This document shows positions 1 to 12,202 of a stretch of DNA of 61,487 bases, in pieces. Below the pieces are notes generated by a model. That model did no database searches. It had not been told where the DNA came from and worked only from the letters and a program-made list of their open reading frames with translations. The translations under genes and the position numbers were made by a program. This DNA is from Haplosporangium gracile (taxonomy: Eukaryota > Mortierellomycota > Mortierellomycetes > Mortierellales > Mortierellaceae): positions 1 through 61,487 of the forward strand of contig JAAAUF010000105.1 of the NCBI GenBank assembly GCA_015499985.1, in the 5' to 3' direction. The first letter of the stretch is position 1. Every line of letters starts with the position of its first letter.

Positions 1-48
<48 letters not shown>
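1..48. repeat. (CT)n microsatellite at the window edge
   Basis: An uninterrupted CT dinucleotide run of about 48 bases. It sits just before the first visible SEC66 exon, so it is probably the pyrimidine-rich end of an intron whose AG is at 66-67. Confidence 0.9.
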
Positions 49-51
<3 letters not shown>

Positions 52-67
52 AATAACATCCATACAG

Positions 68-745
68 CCATCAACAACGCAGAACCTTGGTTCGCAGAAA
101 ACATCCCCAAATCCCAATACATCGCCCTCCTCCAACAAACCGATCCCGAAGCTACCGAGTCGCAACTCAAAGCAGCCCTCCTCCGTCGAGCGGTCGAGGG
201 CGTAGTCCGGGTCCTGTCAATGCGGGAAGATAAACAGGTCTTGGCGAATTTGGTCAAACAGGGGACCGTGGGCGATGATATCTGGACAGAGTTTACATTG
301 TCAGAGAAGGAGCTGGAGCAGGAGATCATGGCGATTGTTGCAGAGGCCAATACGTTCAAGGAAGGGTGGGGGCAAACTATTCTTCAGACTGCTAGTGAGG
401 TGGTAAGGAGGATGGCTTCTTGTGTTGAATACTTGTTTACTATTGTTTTATGGCAATTGACATGTAATTGAATCACAAATAACCCTTCTTGTTGCTCTCA
501 AATTGTTGTAGTTGATGCATGAGAAGAACAAACAGACGGAGCAGGAGATGAAATTGAAGCACGAAGAGCAGGCGCGTCAAAAGGCACTCACTGAGAAACG
601 CAAAGAACAGACCAGACAGATTAATGAAAAGAACCGAGAAGCACGTCTAGAAAAGGAGCGCGCCAAGGCTTTGCAGGATCTTTTGAACGAGGACACTCTC
701 AACTCATCCGCCAAGAAGTCCACCTCTCCCAAGCGCAAGAAGTGA
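68..745 (+). CDS. SEC66: Sec66/Sec71-like subunit of the ER Sec63 translocation complex, 5' partial
   Basis: Exons are 68-402 and 512-745 (stop TGA at 743-745), with a GTAAGG...GTTGTAG intron in phase 0. The upstream part of the gene lies outside the window. The first exon carries the pattern typical of Sec66: an arginine-bearing LLRRAVEGV segment, then MREDKQVLANLVKQGTVGDD, then an E-rich helix followed by EAN-FKEGWGQ. The second exon is a strongly charged Lys/Glu/Gln coiled-coil tail ending in KRKK. In yeast, Sec66 is a non-essential partner of Sec62/Sec63 in post-translational import into the ER, and its helical domain faces the cytosol. The basic tail looks longer than that of yeast Sec66, but I cannot align it here. 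An AATAAA signal lies at 780-785. The gene is convergent with the monooxygenase, with only 104 bases between the stop codons. The family call is fairly sure; the acceptor at 66-67 is inferred. Confidence 0.8.
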
Positions 746-849
746 ACGACTGGAAGATAATTGAGCCTCGAGTACTTCCAATAAAACAGTAAACAATATC
801 AACATCGTCTGCAATCTTTTATGTTACCACAATGCGTCCCCTTTATATG

Positions 850-2756
850 TCATTGTTCTTGCGGCTCATGTCGCACTGCGGTAAATAGTTGAGGACTGTA
901 ATTTGACAATAGGTAGCGGAACTCTGCCAAGGTACCGAACCAAAAGCTGATGCCCGTTCCTCCTTTGGTTGGCTGCGGGAGCTTCTTTTGAGGGAAGACC
1001 GTGGCAGCTGGTGCTGCAGCGGGCTGGTGAGCTGATGCAGAGAGAGCGCTTCGTCGCTGGACCAGGCTGGCATACTTGTAGGTTGCCTTTTCTGTGATCT
1101 CCATGGACGCATAGTCGTTCTCCATCATGGTGGAGAGAGTCTTGATCATAAACATGACCTGTGCTTCAACCACACTAGTGACAGACTGGTGATCTATGAA
1201 TGCGAAATGATGTCATAAGTCAATAATATCACTAGTAAGCTAAGTAGCTCACATCTGTAGTAAACGTATGTAGGAAAAAGAAAGAAGGAGAATTTACAAG
1301 ATCCGGACATAGGTCCCCAGGTCATGAAAAAGTTGGGTGCTCGGGGTGTACAAGTCCCGAAATAAGTCCTCGCCATAGGCTTCCATGTCTCTGTAACATC
1401 CATCCCTCCACGCCCAATCCAATATCCCGGTGGAAAGTTCAAAGGGACTGCAAACCCCGTCGCCAAAATAAGCACATCCAACTCGCGTGTCTCGCCATCC
1501 GCCGTTGTGATCCTGTTTCCCGAGACTTTCACAATCGCATCACGATGGTATTCAACATGATCCTGTGTCAGTGCCGGATAGTAGCTGTTGGAAAGGACCG
1601 TCCGTTTGGATCCAAGCATGCGAGTCGGTGTCAGTTTTGCTCGCAGGACCGGATCTGGGATTTGGCGGTATCGTTGCCACCAGGCTGTGAGATAGATGAT
1701 GGCGCGGTGGAGGGCAGAATACCAAGTAAGGCTGAAGTAGACCAGAAACGTGCTGTCGAGGGCATAGTACCAGAAGGTGGTGTAGAGGATGTAAAAGAAG
1801 GGGACTGTACGGAAGAGGAATTTCCAGGTGTTGGAGTAGGTGTCGTCGAATTGCGGTGTGACATATCCCGGATTGCGACCGTACACATGAAGAACCTTGA
1901 CCTTGCTGTCCGCCACCTTTGGTATAATCTGGATCGCGCTGTGAGTGAGTGAAATAAGTATCAAATAGGTGTTCAGCAGGCATTCTTCTTTAGCACGGAA
2001 AACCATCCTCGTCCACATATCCTCACATCAGTGGCAGAAAAAAAAACAGACAAGGTACCTGGCATTGACACCAACAACACCCACACGCTTGCCGGTCAAA
2101 TCCACGTCATGTCGCCACCTAGCAGAGTGCCACTTCTCCCCCTTGAAGCTTTCAAACTCTTGCGGGATCTGCGGAATATTAAACAACCCGGTCCCATGAA
2201 CAACAACATCGGCCTCATGCACGCCCTCCTCCCCCGTTAACAGATTGCTCCATTCAAGCAACCATTTCTTCCGATCCTTCTTCCACTGCATCCGTTTGAT
2301 CTTTGTATTAAACCAGACCTTGTCATAGATATTGTATGCACGAGCGGTTGACTGCAGATAATCCAGAATCTCGGCCTGGGGTGCATATTTGCGACTCCAT
2401 TCGTAGTTGGGTGCAAAAGAGAGACTATAGAGGTGCGAGAGGTTGTCGCAGGCACAGCCTGGGTAGGAGTTGAGGAGCCAGGTGCCTCCGAGGTCTGACT
2501 CGGCTTCAAAGACCTTGTAGCTTGTCAGTTGGAGCATGCGTTGAAGCTGAATTGCGGCGCATATCCCGGACAGTCTGCTTGTGAGAAGAAACAAAATGGT
2601 CGGGACAAAAAAACGTGGTGTATGTTAGTAGTGAAGAGCGTACGCTTGTCTCTGAATGAAGGTTTAGCTTGATATAGGTTTGTGTATTTTTTACCCTCCA
2701 CCAATGATGGCTATCTCTGGTGTGGACCCATCGCTAAAAGTTTGTATAAGTCCCAT
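850..2756 (-). CDS. Flavin-containing monooxygenase, Baeyer-Villiger-like class B
   Basis: Four exons on the minus strand: 2756-2695, 2574-2059, 1938-1298 and 1193-850, giving 520 residues. The 62-nt first exon ends inside the FAD Rossmann motif, which reads IAIIGGGLSGICAA after splicing (GxGxxG at about residues 19-24). An FxGxxxHxxxW fingerprint is at 164-174 (FKGEKWHSARW). The NADPH-binding motif GVNASA is at 189-194 and an LATGF motif is near residue 365. These are hallmarks of class B flavoprotein monooxygenases that insert one oxygen atom into ketones, amines or sulfides using NADPH. The fingerprint tryptophan is followed by Arg, where the Baeyer-Villiger consensus has Pro or Asp, so the reaction type is uncertain. 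Hydrophobic stretches near residues 225-270 may make the enzyme membrane-associated. The substrate cannot be read from the sequence. The gene is divergent from the MKT1-like gene. Confidence 0.88.
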
Positions 2757-3529
2757 GATTTGAAAGTGGATTAAAAACGTCAAAAAAAAAGAGGCGCGAA
2801 AAGAAAGAACTAGTCGGGGGTGAAAAGGGAGGGAGACAAAGAAAAAGTGCGAGACAAGAAGTGGAGAAATAAAGAAATGAAAAAAAAGGAAAAGAAAAGA
2901 GAGTGAGGAAAAGGGGAAGGAAAAAAAAAAAGGGTTACCAAGTGGATTTGCCTATTTGTACGACACTTCGCTTTGTTTTCCTCTCTTTTGATGTCTGTGG
3001 GTGCATGATGATGAACGTGGTCTTATGATACAACATACAATTTCAAACAAAGACAAGAAATCACGTCCAGTCTCCTTGGCACTTGGCTTTGGCTTTGGCT
3101 TTGGTTTGGTTTGGTTGTGGACTTTCCAAAAAGGACGAACGCGACCGACCGCGAGGGGATGAATAGACTTGGCTTGACGCCCACGTTTGTCATTTTTTTG
3201 TCCCTTGAAACATGTAATCGTGCAGCTAGGAGCAGTAAACAAAGGACAGTTGCAGCCTTAGCTTCGGAAACGAATGATTTTGAAGCTCTTTGCCTGGGAC
3301 CCTTGATCGTGGGTCTGCGAGGACAAAAACCCCCCCCCCCCCGAAATGCCCTTAAGCGTGCCTGAACTTAGTGTGCGAATGATATCCCATTCCAAGCCAC
3401 CCTCAGCAGAACTCGCTCTCTCTCCTTCCTTCGACCCCTTCGTTGGGTTTGAAAGGGGTGAGTCTAAGGGAAGAAGGCGAGCAGTTTCTCACACTTGACA
3501 ATCAACAAAACCCAGTAACAAACTCAACC
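2757..3529. promoter_or_regulatory. Divergent promoter between monooxygenase and MKT1-like genes
   Basis: 773 bases with no open coding frame of note. It holds a purine-rich A/G stretch (about 2780-2935), an imperfect GGCTTT/GGTTT tandem tract (3085-3116) and a run of C (about 3330-3343). It must carry the promoters of both flanking genes; I see no clear TATA box. Confidence 0.5.
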
Positions 3530-6500
3530 ATGCCAGTGCGACACCTCGACTGTAAGAATATGCATATTGGAATGGAATGGACCACAGAAGGATGCGCTAA
3601 AATACAAGCTCAATGAGACTGGACTGCCCACCCTTCACTTCTTTCCATACAAGACGCGGGATGCAAGAGCTTGCTCTGATGTCGCGTCAAACAACAGTAC
3701 ACACCCAATGACCGCCTCTCCTCATCGACTAACGTGTCGTCACTCTACATCCCTTCATTGCGAAAAACGCATGCATAGTCTACACGAATCAGAAGAACCT
3801 GATCTCGGTGCAACCCCTGTCGACCCTCAAGGATATTCGCCTGGGCATCGACGGCAATGTGTGGCTCAAGAAAATTATCTCGCAGGCAGCATCGGAACAG
3901 TACTTGGCTGGTATTGGAGGTACTCCTTCATGCATGCGCAAGGCTATCGAGAAGGAGCTCGAAGGATTCAAGTATGTCCATCACTCAGGAATTGACTCTG
4001 TGATCTAACTATCAGCTTAGTCAGATCAATTCGCGATATTGCACACTGTGAACCTGACGCTGTTCCTAAAACCAAACGTTCTCTTCGGTTTCTTCATGAT
4101 AGGGCTGCTTCGATCTACCCACTCTTTGTATTCTCAGGGCTCGCTTTGATCCGCAAGGAAAAGTCATACGTCAATGACGACCCCAAGATCTCCAAGAGGA
4201 ACGCTGCATGGGATGCCGTTAACGCTGGAAAGATGGATCTGGCTCTCTCCTCGTGGAGCTCGTCGTACGCTGTGCATCAACCCGACTTGATCCACCTTGT
4301 CATCAGGATCCTCAAAGAAAACAACATTAACTACATGAGGGCTCCCTACGGCGCTGGCGCACAGGTGTGTGTGTTCACAAGTACTGGTCTTTTTGACTCG
4401 GCAGAGAATCAATGGCTGGAAAACACTTTGAACTTTTGACAGTTGACGCGATTTACTCTACACCTACTTTTGAAAACCTGGATAGCTCGTGTACCTTGAA
4501 CGGAACCCCAAGCATATCATCCATGCGACCTATGCAGGATCAGAGTTGCTTATGTTCGACGTTGACCGTGTCATTACTTCGATCGACTTTACAAAGCAGA
4601 CTTTCTCGGTTATCTCAAAGAAGGCTGTCCTCCAGGATCTGTTACTGTCCGATGATCAGTTTTTGGATCTCTGCATTCTCGCTGGATTCGAATACTGCAT
4701 AACTTTCCCGCCACTCGCCACCGAGGGTGCATTCGCTTTTAAGAGCATCCATGATCTGCTGCAGCAACATAGGACCGGATTCAACGCCGTCAAGGCATAT
4801 GCAGAGTCGCCCCAGGTATGAGTCAGTGACCGCCTTACTCTCGTAACGAAAAAGTGCCGTGCACATCCTTCAAAAGGGAAGAAGATATTATTATTAATTC
4901 CGCGATGTTTTTGAACATCAAATAGGTTATCAAGAGCAACTATGTTGACCTGTTCTGCAGAACGCGATGCGCCATGCGACACCAACCCATTTTGACGGAC
5001 GAAGGACACGTCGAGCCCATGAATGTGGCCCACGCACCAAACGACATTCACGAGTTTATCGGATATCGCCTTCCGGACGAAGTCTATTACTACCTCTCCC
5101 GAGGTGTGATCACAGAGCCTACTTTGAACACTTTACTTTCCGGCAGTGTCGTGGAATTTTCGCCTCTCTGCAACGGTGAGACCAAGGAGTACCGCAACTT
5201 TTTGATTTCGGATGTGATGAAGATGAGGGTTCAGACAATTGCCTTGCTGAAGGCTCATCTCCACACAGTTTACGACCGCAAGATTTCAATCGTCTACTGG
5301 TTCGAGAGCAACTCTGCTTCCGAGCAAATTCTCAAGCCCGACCCTTCGTTCAAGCCCGAGAATATCTCACAGTGGAAGGCTGGCAAAAAATCAATTCTGA
5401 AGGACCTCAAGCAAACTGGCGTGAGTATTCATGAAGAAGTAATATCGATAAATGCACCTTTATCACTCCTTTTGTGCTAAAAAACTAAACTATTATAATT
5501 TTACTTGCGACCCTTTTTCTGATAGATGGCGCGTCCAGATTATGCATTCTGTTTGGACATGATCTCCAACGCCAGCGAAGCGCAGGCGACAATTTTGCCC
5601 GAGGGTGCAGAGAAGCCAGCGCCACTTGCAACCTTGATCGAAGTCCAGGGACGTCACCTCACCAAGCTGTTGCAGCTTCGTGGGTTCATTGAGCTTACCC
5701 ACCAACCTTCAGCCTACGGAAAATGTATTGTCGATACCTTCAAGATCCACACAACGGCGCCCCACGAGACTCAGGATGCACTCTTCCTGGCCTTGGAGCT
5801 GGTCCGGGCGGAATTGCTCACGTCAAGACCCTACAGCCATAACTATACCAAGAAGCCCGTCCTGGAGAACCAGACTGCCACCAAGGCCATCCGCCTTGTC
5901 ACGCGTACCGCCAGCTTACTTAGCGCGCGTTTCAAGGTGCATATCACTCTGATTGATATTTGAACTTTAATAGTTAATTTTTCATTACTCTTGCACCACG
6001 TACTAACAAAACGCCCGCCTATTTCCTGTTTCTGATGATAGGGTGTTAAATCTTGGGCGGGACCATTGAGCCGTGACTTGTTGGCATTCAACAGTATCAA
6101 CAAGGCATTGACGCGCGGCCTTCGCCATTTGAGCGAGGCGGTGCTCCTGGAGATGCTGCTCGGAAACGAATGTCAAAAGGATACCCTGGACTTTACAGAG
6201 TTGGCGGCCTCGATGCCCTTTGCCTATGAGCCCTCAACCGTGCTCGGCATCTTGGTGAAGGAGTACCTCGAGCTCCTGACCCTCAACGCCAATGCTAACA
6301 ACAACAAGCTGGATAAGGAATTGGCGATCCAGCAGGTTGAGGAGCATATTGGAGCCACCTCATTGACGAGCTTGGCCAACACTGTCAAGGAGGAGCTGCA
6401 AAGAGGGTTTGCGTTCTGGGAGGTGGTGTGTGATGCTGTCAAGTCGCTTGCGGCGTCGAACGCTATTAGCAAGGAGCTTGCTCAGGAGTTCCAGGAAGCT

Positions 6501-6530
6501 AATAACTGGACCAAGACCCGCAAGATCTAG
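3530..6530 (+). CDS. MKT1: MKT1-type XPG-like post-transcriptional regulator
   Basis: Seven exons: 3530-3551, 3779-3971, 4103-4364, 4486-4815, 4926-5420, 5526-5936 and 6042-6530, giving 733 residues. The first exon is only 22 nt and encodes MPVRHLD plus one base. The spliced N-terminus gives the XPG-N signature (STLKDIRLGIDGNVW), PLFVFSG, and the XPG-I-like block APYGAGAQLVYLE followed by GSELLMFDVDRVITSIDF. FEN1-family nucleases have acidic residues in the APYEAEAQ block; here they are Gly, so catalysis is probably lost, as expected for Mkt1. The rest matches the Mkt1 central and C-terminal regions (RLPDEVYYYLSRGVI, RPDYAFCLDM). In yeast, Mkt1 acts with Pbp1 on polysomes in post-transcriptional control of HO and mitochondrial mRNAs. 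The 3972-4102 intron is chosen because the joined sequence aligns without a gap to what I recall of yeast Mkt1. Confidence 0.9.
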
Positions 6531-6937
6531 ATAGAACCAGTTTACATTCCCCATAGGACAGCCATCTTGTCCGTTTTTATTTTTTTTTTGTCCTCCCATT
6601 CTTTTGCCCAATTAAAAAATGGCCGCAAAGAGACTCGAGAAGAAAAATAGGCAATGTCTTAGCAAGTTTATTTTGCTCCGCATGGTTGCAAGGAGTGGTG
6701 TGTTTTGCTGGTTGCGCTGGGTGTGGGTTGATGTGTGGGCGGACGAAGCTGATGATTAAATTCGTACTACAACCCGCCGACACGATCCTCCTGTGTCAGC
6801 GACACACGTTTTCCACAAGCAAGTTGTGAATGGAAATGGTATATTTTTATGTATTGCCGCGGTATTGAGGATGTTCTATCGGTCGGTATTGCTGGTGGTC
6901 GTCCTCGTCTTCCCAAATTTTAATATATTTCTCCGGA
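6531..6937. other. Convergent 3' spacer, MKT1 / HSK3-like
   Basis: 407 bases between two stop codons. It holds T-rich and A-rich tracts expected of 3' UTRs and poly(A) regions. No further gene is seen. Confidence 0.5.
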
Positions 6938-7406
6938 TCATGAATCGTCCTGGTATTCGCCTTCCTGTTCCAGTGACGACGATGTCTGACTTTCTTGCCG
7001 TTGATGGTGATGTTCTCCTTCGTCCAGGACCTTTGCCGACGCCATTAACCTAACAAACAAGTAAAGAAGAAAAAAAGATTATACAGTTTTTCACCTTGAG
7101 AGTCAATAAAGGTTCTTTTTTTTTGTTTTCTTTTTGTTTGGGCAACGTATCATATTTCATCATTCATATCCCAAGACTGGTTTATCCCAGTCCAGTCCAG
7201 CAAGCGTAAAAAAAAAAAAGAGAGACTTACAGGGAGGAATGAATCGTGAGCAACCGTTTTGTCCATTCGGTATGGATCACCGTCACCTCGACATTCTGCT
7301 CCAGCTGCTCGAGATTCTTTTGAAGCTTCTCCAGTGACGCGTTGAGAACTGTGTATTGTGTTGCCCGTGAGGTTGCTGTTGCAATGGCCGATGTTGATGA
7401 AGACAT
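6938..7406 (-). CDS. HSK3: DASH complex subunit Hsk3-like, small two-exon gene
   Basis: Exons are 7406-7231 and 7049-6938, joined by a GTAAGT...TTAG intron in phase 2, giving 95 residues. The protein starts MSSSTSAIATATSR. It then has a heptad-rich helix (YTVLNASLEKLQKNLEQLEQ), a second helix, and SSLLMASAKVLDE, followed by an acidic, Gln/Ser-rich tail. The order LN-x-L-x-x-L-x-x-NL then S-L-[FL]-M-A-x-x-K-V-L resembles the fungal DASH subunit Hsk3. DASH forms a ring around kinetochore microtubules and couples chromosomes to depolymerising ends. The gene sits in the 1.2-kb gap between MKT1 and the NFX1-like gene. The exon model is convincing; the family name rests on short motifs. Confidence 0.68.
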
Positions 7407-7706
7407 TTTGTAAGTCGTTGATTGTTGTTTGATGAGAGATGTAAGTTTCGAGCGAAAAGCAAATGAGAAAAGATAGTGGCAAAATCACGACAAGGCTGAG
7501 ATTTAAGAAAATGTGCCTGGAGGTGCAAGCCACACACACCACTTCAAAAGAAAAAAAAATCCTTTCCTGCCGCGGGCGAAGCACGATGGAGCAAGAAAGT
7601 GTTGAGAGCCACATCAAATAACAAGCACGAACGAACAACATTGTTAACAAGTTCTTCATTTTTTTTATTATTCCTTTAAGATATGGCCTGCACATCCATT
7701 AAGCAT
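7407..7706. promoter_or_regulatory. HSK3-like promoter / 3' flank of NFX1-like gene
   Basis: 300 bases between the minus-strand stop of the NFX1-like gene and the start of the HSK3-like gene. It must hold the HSK3 promoter. No clear box can be named. Confidence 0.4.
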
Positions 7707-10700
7707 TTAGACATCGGCTTTATCAGAATGTGCAGAAGTCTGCTGTTGAAGATTTTGGGACGCGGACAAGTCCTTCTGGCTGATGACAACAGTCTCGTCA
7801 TCACTGATGCCCTTGCTCGAAGACCCCTTCTCCTCAGTCGTCGTCTGGTTCTGCGCAGTCTCGTTTTCCTTCTCGCCTTCACTGCTATTGTTGCCTTCAG
7901 TCTTGTCTGCCTCTGAAGCATCGGCGTCTTCATCGTCATCTTCCAAGAGCTCCTGCCAGTCATCCACAACCTCGCCCGTAAACTCTCCTGCATCGACAAC
8001 CACAAATTTTGTCAGGTCCTCAGTCGTTCCAGACGTCACACTGTCAGTCTGCGACATGCCTCCAACAGACGATGGTCGCGATGCGTTTGAGCCAAACGTA
8101 GCGGTGGTGGATGCTCCAAGGACAGCAGGCGATGAACTGGACTCCTCCTCCCATGCCTCGATGCTCAGAGTACCAGCGGCCTCCTTGGCCTTCAGAATCC
8201 GCTCCTCCTCCAGTCTCTTGGCAGCAGCAATCCGCTCATCGTCGTCCAAGATTGCGAACGCATTAGCGACCTTGGGAGTCACAACCTTCTTCATCAGCTG
8301 GCTCCCCTGACTAGCGTTGAAGAACCTGCGTGCCTGAGATCCACCAACGTTGGTATGGCTGACAACCTCTCCCTCCTTGTTGACCCAGCAAAGCTCGACG
8401 CGCTCGCAGAGATTACTCTTGGTTGCGATGCCCTTGATCCCAGTTCGGAGTCTAACAAGGACCGCCTCGAGTTCGTCCATTTGCAAGGAGCCCGGGTGAG
8501 GAACAAGCACGGCATCGTCATCCGTCAGCCATCGAATACCGTACTTGATGTTGCCAAAGATAGGCGCCAACTGAGCAGCCAGCTGGGATCGTGTCAATCC
8601 AAAAGCCAAGTCGTGCAAGTAGATCGCGTTGACAGGATCCTTGATCGTCGGCTTCCTGAGTTGCTCCACGCTGTTGGTTGACGCTGAAGATGTAGGGCGC
8701 TTCTGGCGGCAGGCTTGGGAAGCGAGCAGATCGGGCACGGATGTGTTGGGCTGTCTCCGAATCGTCACACTGCGATAAGGCTCCACATCCACGCTCTCCG
8801 ACACAATGTTGTAGTGGGCAGCGAGCTCGTGAACAAACTTGCGACGATGGCCCTTCATGGGTGGGAAGTACAAGATCGGCTTGGAGGTGTCGGCGACCCA
8901 TTCTGCCAGCTGTTTCTCAATCTTGAGAGTAAACTCCATGTGAGCAGTGGCGTAGTCGAGAACGTACGAGTCAAACTCGGGAATGCGTGGGCCGCTGATG
9001 GAAATGGAACAATAAATGAAATATGTTGTCAGCAATCACAACCCACATATTCAACTGTGTTAACGCAGCATACAAGTTTAAAAGAAAAAAAGGACTTACG
9101 GTTCGCCCTTCTCTTCGATATCCAATGCGAGTGCGACTCTCTTGTTGCGCTCTGCAATTAGACAGTAGTCGTTGCACTTGATCATCCTGGGTTTCCCATC
9201 CCAAGGATTCTCTGCGGTGGCGTTACAGGCAGAGTCCATAGATAAGTGGCCACACTTGCAGCTCGAAGGAATAATGACGGGGCAAGGCGTATCCTCGGGG
9301 CAAGGAGTGTCTCCATGACAGGCAGCTCCACATCGGTGACCACAGCTCTTACGGGGTTTGGGACATGGCTGGTTGCACAGATCAGTAGGTGGAATAATAC
9401 ACTCTCCAGCGTGGCAGGACTTGTTGCAGTTGTGGAGGTTGCAGTCCAAACGCTTGCCGCAGACCTTTCCACAGGATGGGTTGCTCTTGTAACAAGGGAC
9501 GTTGGGCATCTTGGACTTGCGACACATGCACTGCTTGGCGACAAGCATAATGCAAGGAGGGCAAGGCTCGCTGTCTGGGTGGCAAGGATGGCTCGAAAGA
9601 GAGACGTGCCCGCATGCGCGAGCTCGGGTGCAAGTATATCTGCATTTTGGGATAGGGGTGCCGCAAGGAATAGGAGGGTAGACCACGGTGCGACCGCAAG
9701 CACAGGAGAGTTCGTCAAAGGAGGCGTTCATGCAAGGATTGCAGTGTCCCTTGTGGCAGAGCATCTCACAGGTGTGGACTCCACACTGCAGCTTCTTGCC
9801 GCATGGCAGAGTACAGATGTGCGCCTCCAATGTGGCCAAATCGCCTTTTTTGCCCTTGGGTTGGTTCTTAGCAGGACAGCACCGGTTGGTGCACTGGTGC
9901 TTGCCGCATGCACGAAGACCTCTGCAGGGACGATCGCAGGTAGGAAGTTCGTCGCCATAAAGACCCATGTCGGAGCAGATGCGTTGCACTTGAGAAGATC
10001 CGCAGCGACAGTTGACTGTTACAGGAACCTTGCAAGGCGCGCAAGCTCCAAGATGACACTTTTGCATGCAGCGATGTCCGCAGTTCAATGGCTTCTTGCA
10101 CACTCCTCCACAGCTTGGAATGGGATCCAGGCAAGAGGTCCTGATCTTGCCCTTCATGACGGTTTCGATGGGTTTGGAGCCACAGGGACAAGTCTTGACA
10201 ACTTCGGGTCTCGCAGAGCACTCTCCTGGTTCGCTGCCCTGAGAGTGACAAGGCTTGGTACATTCATGATGACCACATGCAAGAGGTCTATTCATATTAA
10301 CGTAAGCATAGTGTTAGTCAATAATGAAACTGGGAGACACCATGCATCATTAACCAGAAACAAGCGAAAGTGAAAAATATTGGTATACCTGCTGCAAGTT
10401 TCGTGGCATTCATAGAACCCAAGCTGCTCTACTCCATCAATCAAAGTGGTCTTTGCATCCCCGCCGCCACAGCGCGCTTTCCGTTCGTGCTTCCCGCAAT
10501 AGCACTTTTGCTCCTCAAATTCCTCGCAGGGTGGGCATAATCCAGCGTGGCACAGAGAGGTGCAAGAGTGTTTGCCGCATCCCAGAAGCTCGCCGCACAC
10601 TTGGTTGCAAGATTTTCCTGTTTGGAACGAAAAGTCGGTATCGACACAGCGGAGCTGGAACGATTCATTACCACAATGGCAGGACTGGATGGGGCCGAGA

Positions 10701-12202
10701 CCGCCACATGGAGGGCAAGGTCCAGGATGGCATGGGCTAATGCACATAGTGCGATAATGTATTGTTTTTGGTTAATACCAAGTTCACACAATAAAGACAC
10801 ATACATAAACCACAGCCATGTCTAGCGTGAGAAGCACTTACTTATTGCATGGATGCGGGCAGTCTCTTGAACGGCCACAGAGTTCACCACAAGAGTGAGG
10901 GGTAAGATAGCGGTTGAAATCAGGGTTGTTGACCTTGCCACAAAAGCAGCTGTATTCCTGTGGAATCGAGACCTGTGTGTTCTGGCAACCTGGACATCTC
11001 CATCCTGCTCCATTGTTGTTAGCATCTAATATATCAGTGCCAAAAGGAAAGTGCGAGTTTTAATTGCTTATATTGGGATCACCACGCAACATTTTTATAT
11101 TTAAAGCAACATCCAAAAAGTGAATAGAGTTAACCATCGTACCTTCTGAAGACTTTGTTGCCCAGGTGGAGAGACAGTCCAAATGGAAGGCTGCCCAACA
11201 GACCTGGCAGTTCCAGATCTTGTGTGCGGGACGAATGACATCCCAGCAGACCATGCAGTCGTATGTCGAGTTGCTGAGGCCAGTAGTAAGTGCATTCAAC
11301 AGGTCACGGTCCTCCTCCACAGTATGTACATACTTTTTAGGCGGGGGGCGTTGAGCGTTCCTTGGAGCATTCCTCTGCGAGCTAGAGGACTCTGTCGCTG
11401 ATTTGTCATTTCCAGTAGAAGCAGTAGGGAAGGTGCGGCCACCCAAATCGCCCTTACGGTTCCTTTGACGTCTGTTGTTTGCGCCTGGGTGTCCTGATCC
11501 ACGAGTAGCTGATGAACTCTCAGCTTGTCCATCTACGGGTCCACGTGTGTGCCCTCCCGCGCCGCGGTTGTGCTGAGAATTCGGTGAAGAATTACCGATG
11601 CCAGTGCCAATAGATTCCTTGCCCTTACGGCGGCCATCGCGACGACCTTTGGCTGGCGCATTCGATCCTGCTCCCAACGCCGAGTCCGATCCAGCGGCTT
11701 GGCTTCCAGTGGGCTCTACAGGTCGATCCATGTTGATCTCGATATCATCGTCTTGGTGATAATCATCGATGCGCGCCCCTCCCTCAGGTGCTTTCCTTTG
11801 GTTACGTCCTCCGTTGCGTCGATTCCTATTGTTGCTGTTCTTACTGCCACTGTTGGTGTTGCCACCGTTGCCACCATTATTGTTGTTATTGTTGCCACCA
11901 CTTCGTCCACCTTCCGAAGGCTGCTTGGACTCGGTATCGGGGTTGCCAGTGTTGGCCTTGTTTCCATCAGGGTTTCTCCGTCTTCGATTGCGAGGGTTGT
12001 TTCCAGAAGGTGCGCCTGTCTGCGTGATGGCGGTGCCGTCGGTCACAGCGGTGCGAGGGACATAGTCCCTGGCGTCGGGATTTAGCTTTGCAGTGGGAGT
12101 CGTCTTTTTGGCGCCGCTGGCTTGCCCGCGAGTAGCATTGCTTGTGTTTGGGTTGGGCTGGCTACCCTGTTGAGATGAGGATGCGGCTGGGGTGTCACTC
12201 AT
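7707..12202 (-). CDS. FAP1: NFX1/FAP1-type RING, NF-X1 zinc-finger and R3H protein
   Basis: Five exons: 12202-11143, 11025-10842, 10736-10389, 10287-9100 and 8994-7707, giving 1,355 residues. The N-terminal 300 residues are low complexity, rich in Asn, Gly, Arg and Ser. A C4HC3 RING/PHD-type finger follows (Cys316, 319, 332, 335, His340, Cys343, 364, 367) and is split by intron 1. Next comes a long array of NF-X1 fingers of the CGxHxCxxxCHxGxCxxC type, across exons 2-4. An R3H domain ([20 protein letters not shown]) opens exon 5, followed by a possible RRM-like region and an acidic, Ser/Glu-rich tail. Human NFX1 is a nucleic-acid-binding repressor with E3 activity; yeast Fap1 binds FKBP12 and competes with rapamycin. 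The role here is presumably transcriptional or ubiquitin-related. Family confidence is high; which yeast or human member it matches functionally is unproven. Confidence 0.92.

Noticed and set aside
3972..4015. A 44-nt intron in MKT1 ending at ATCAG, leaving an extra in-frame exon to 4102
   Set aside because: The frame is open, but it inserts about 29 residues where yeast Mkt1 has none; the 3972-4102 intron gives a gap-free match.
9246..10373. 375-residue plus-strand frame opposite the NFX1-like gene
   Set aside because: It is the antisense of the Cys-rich repeats; the minus strand has the full NF-X1 pattern and splice sites.
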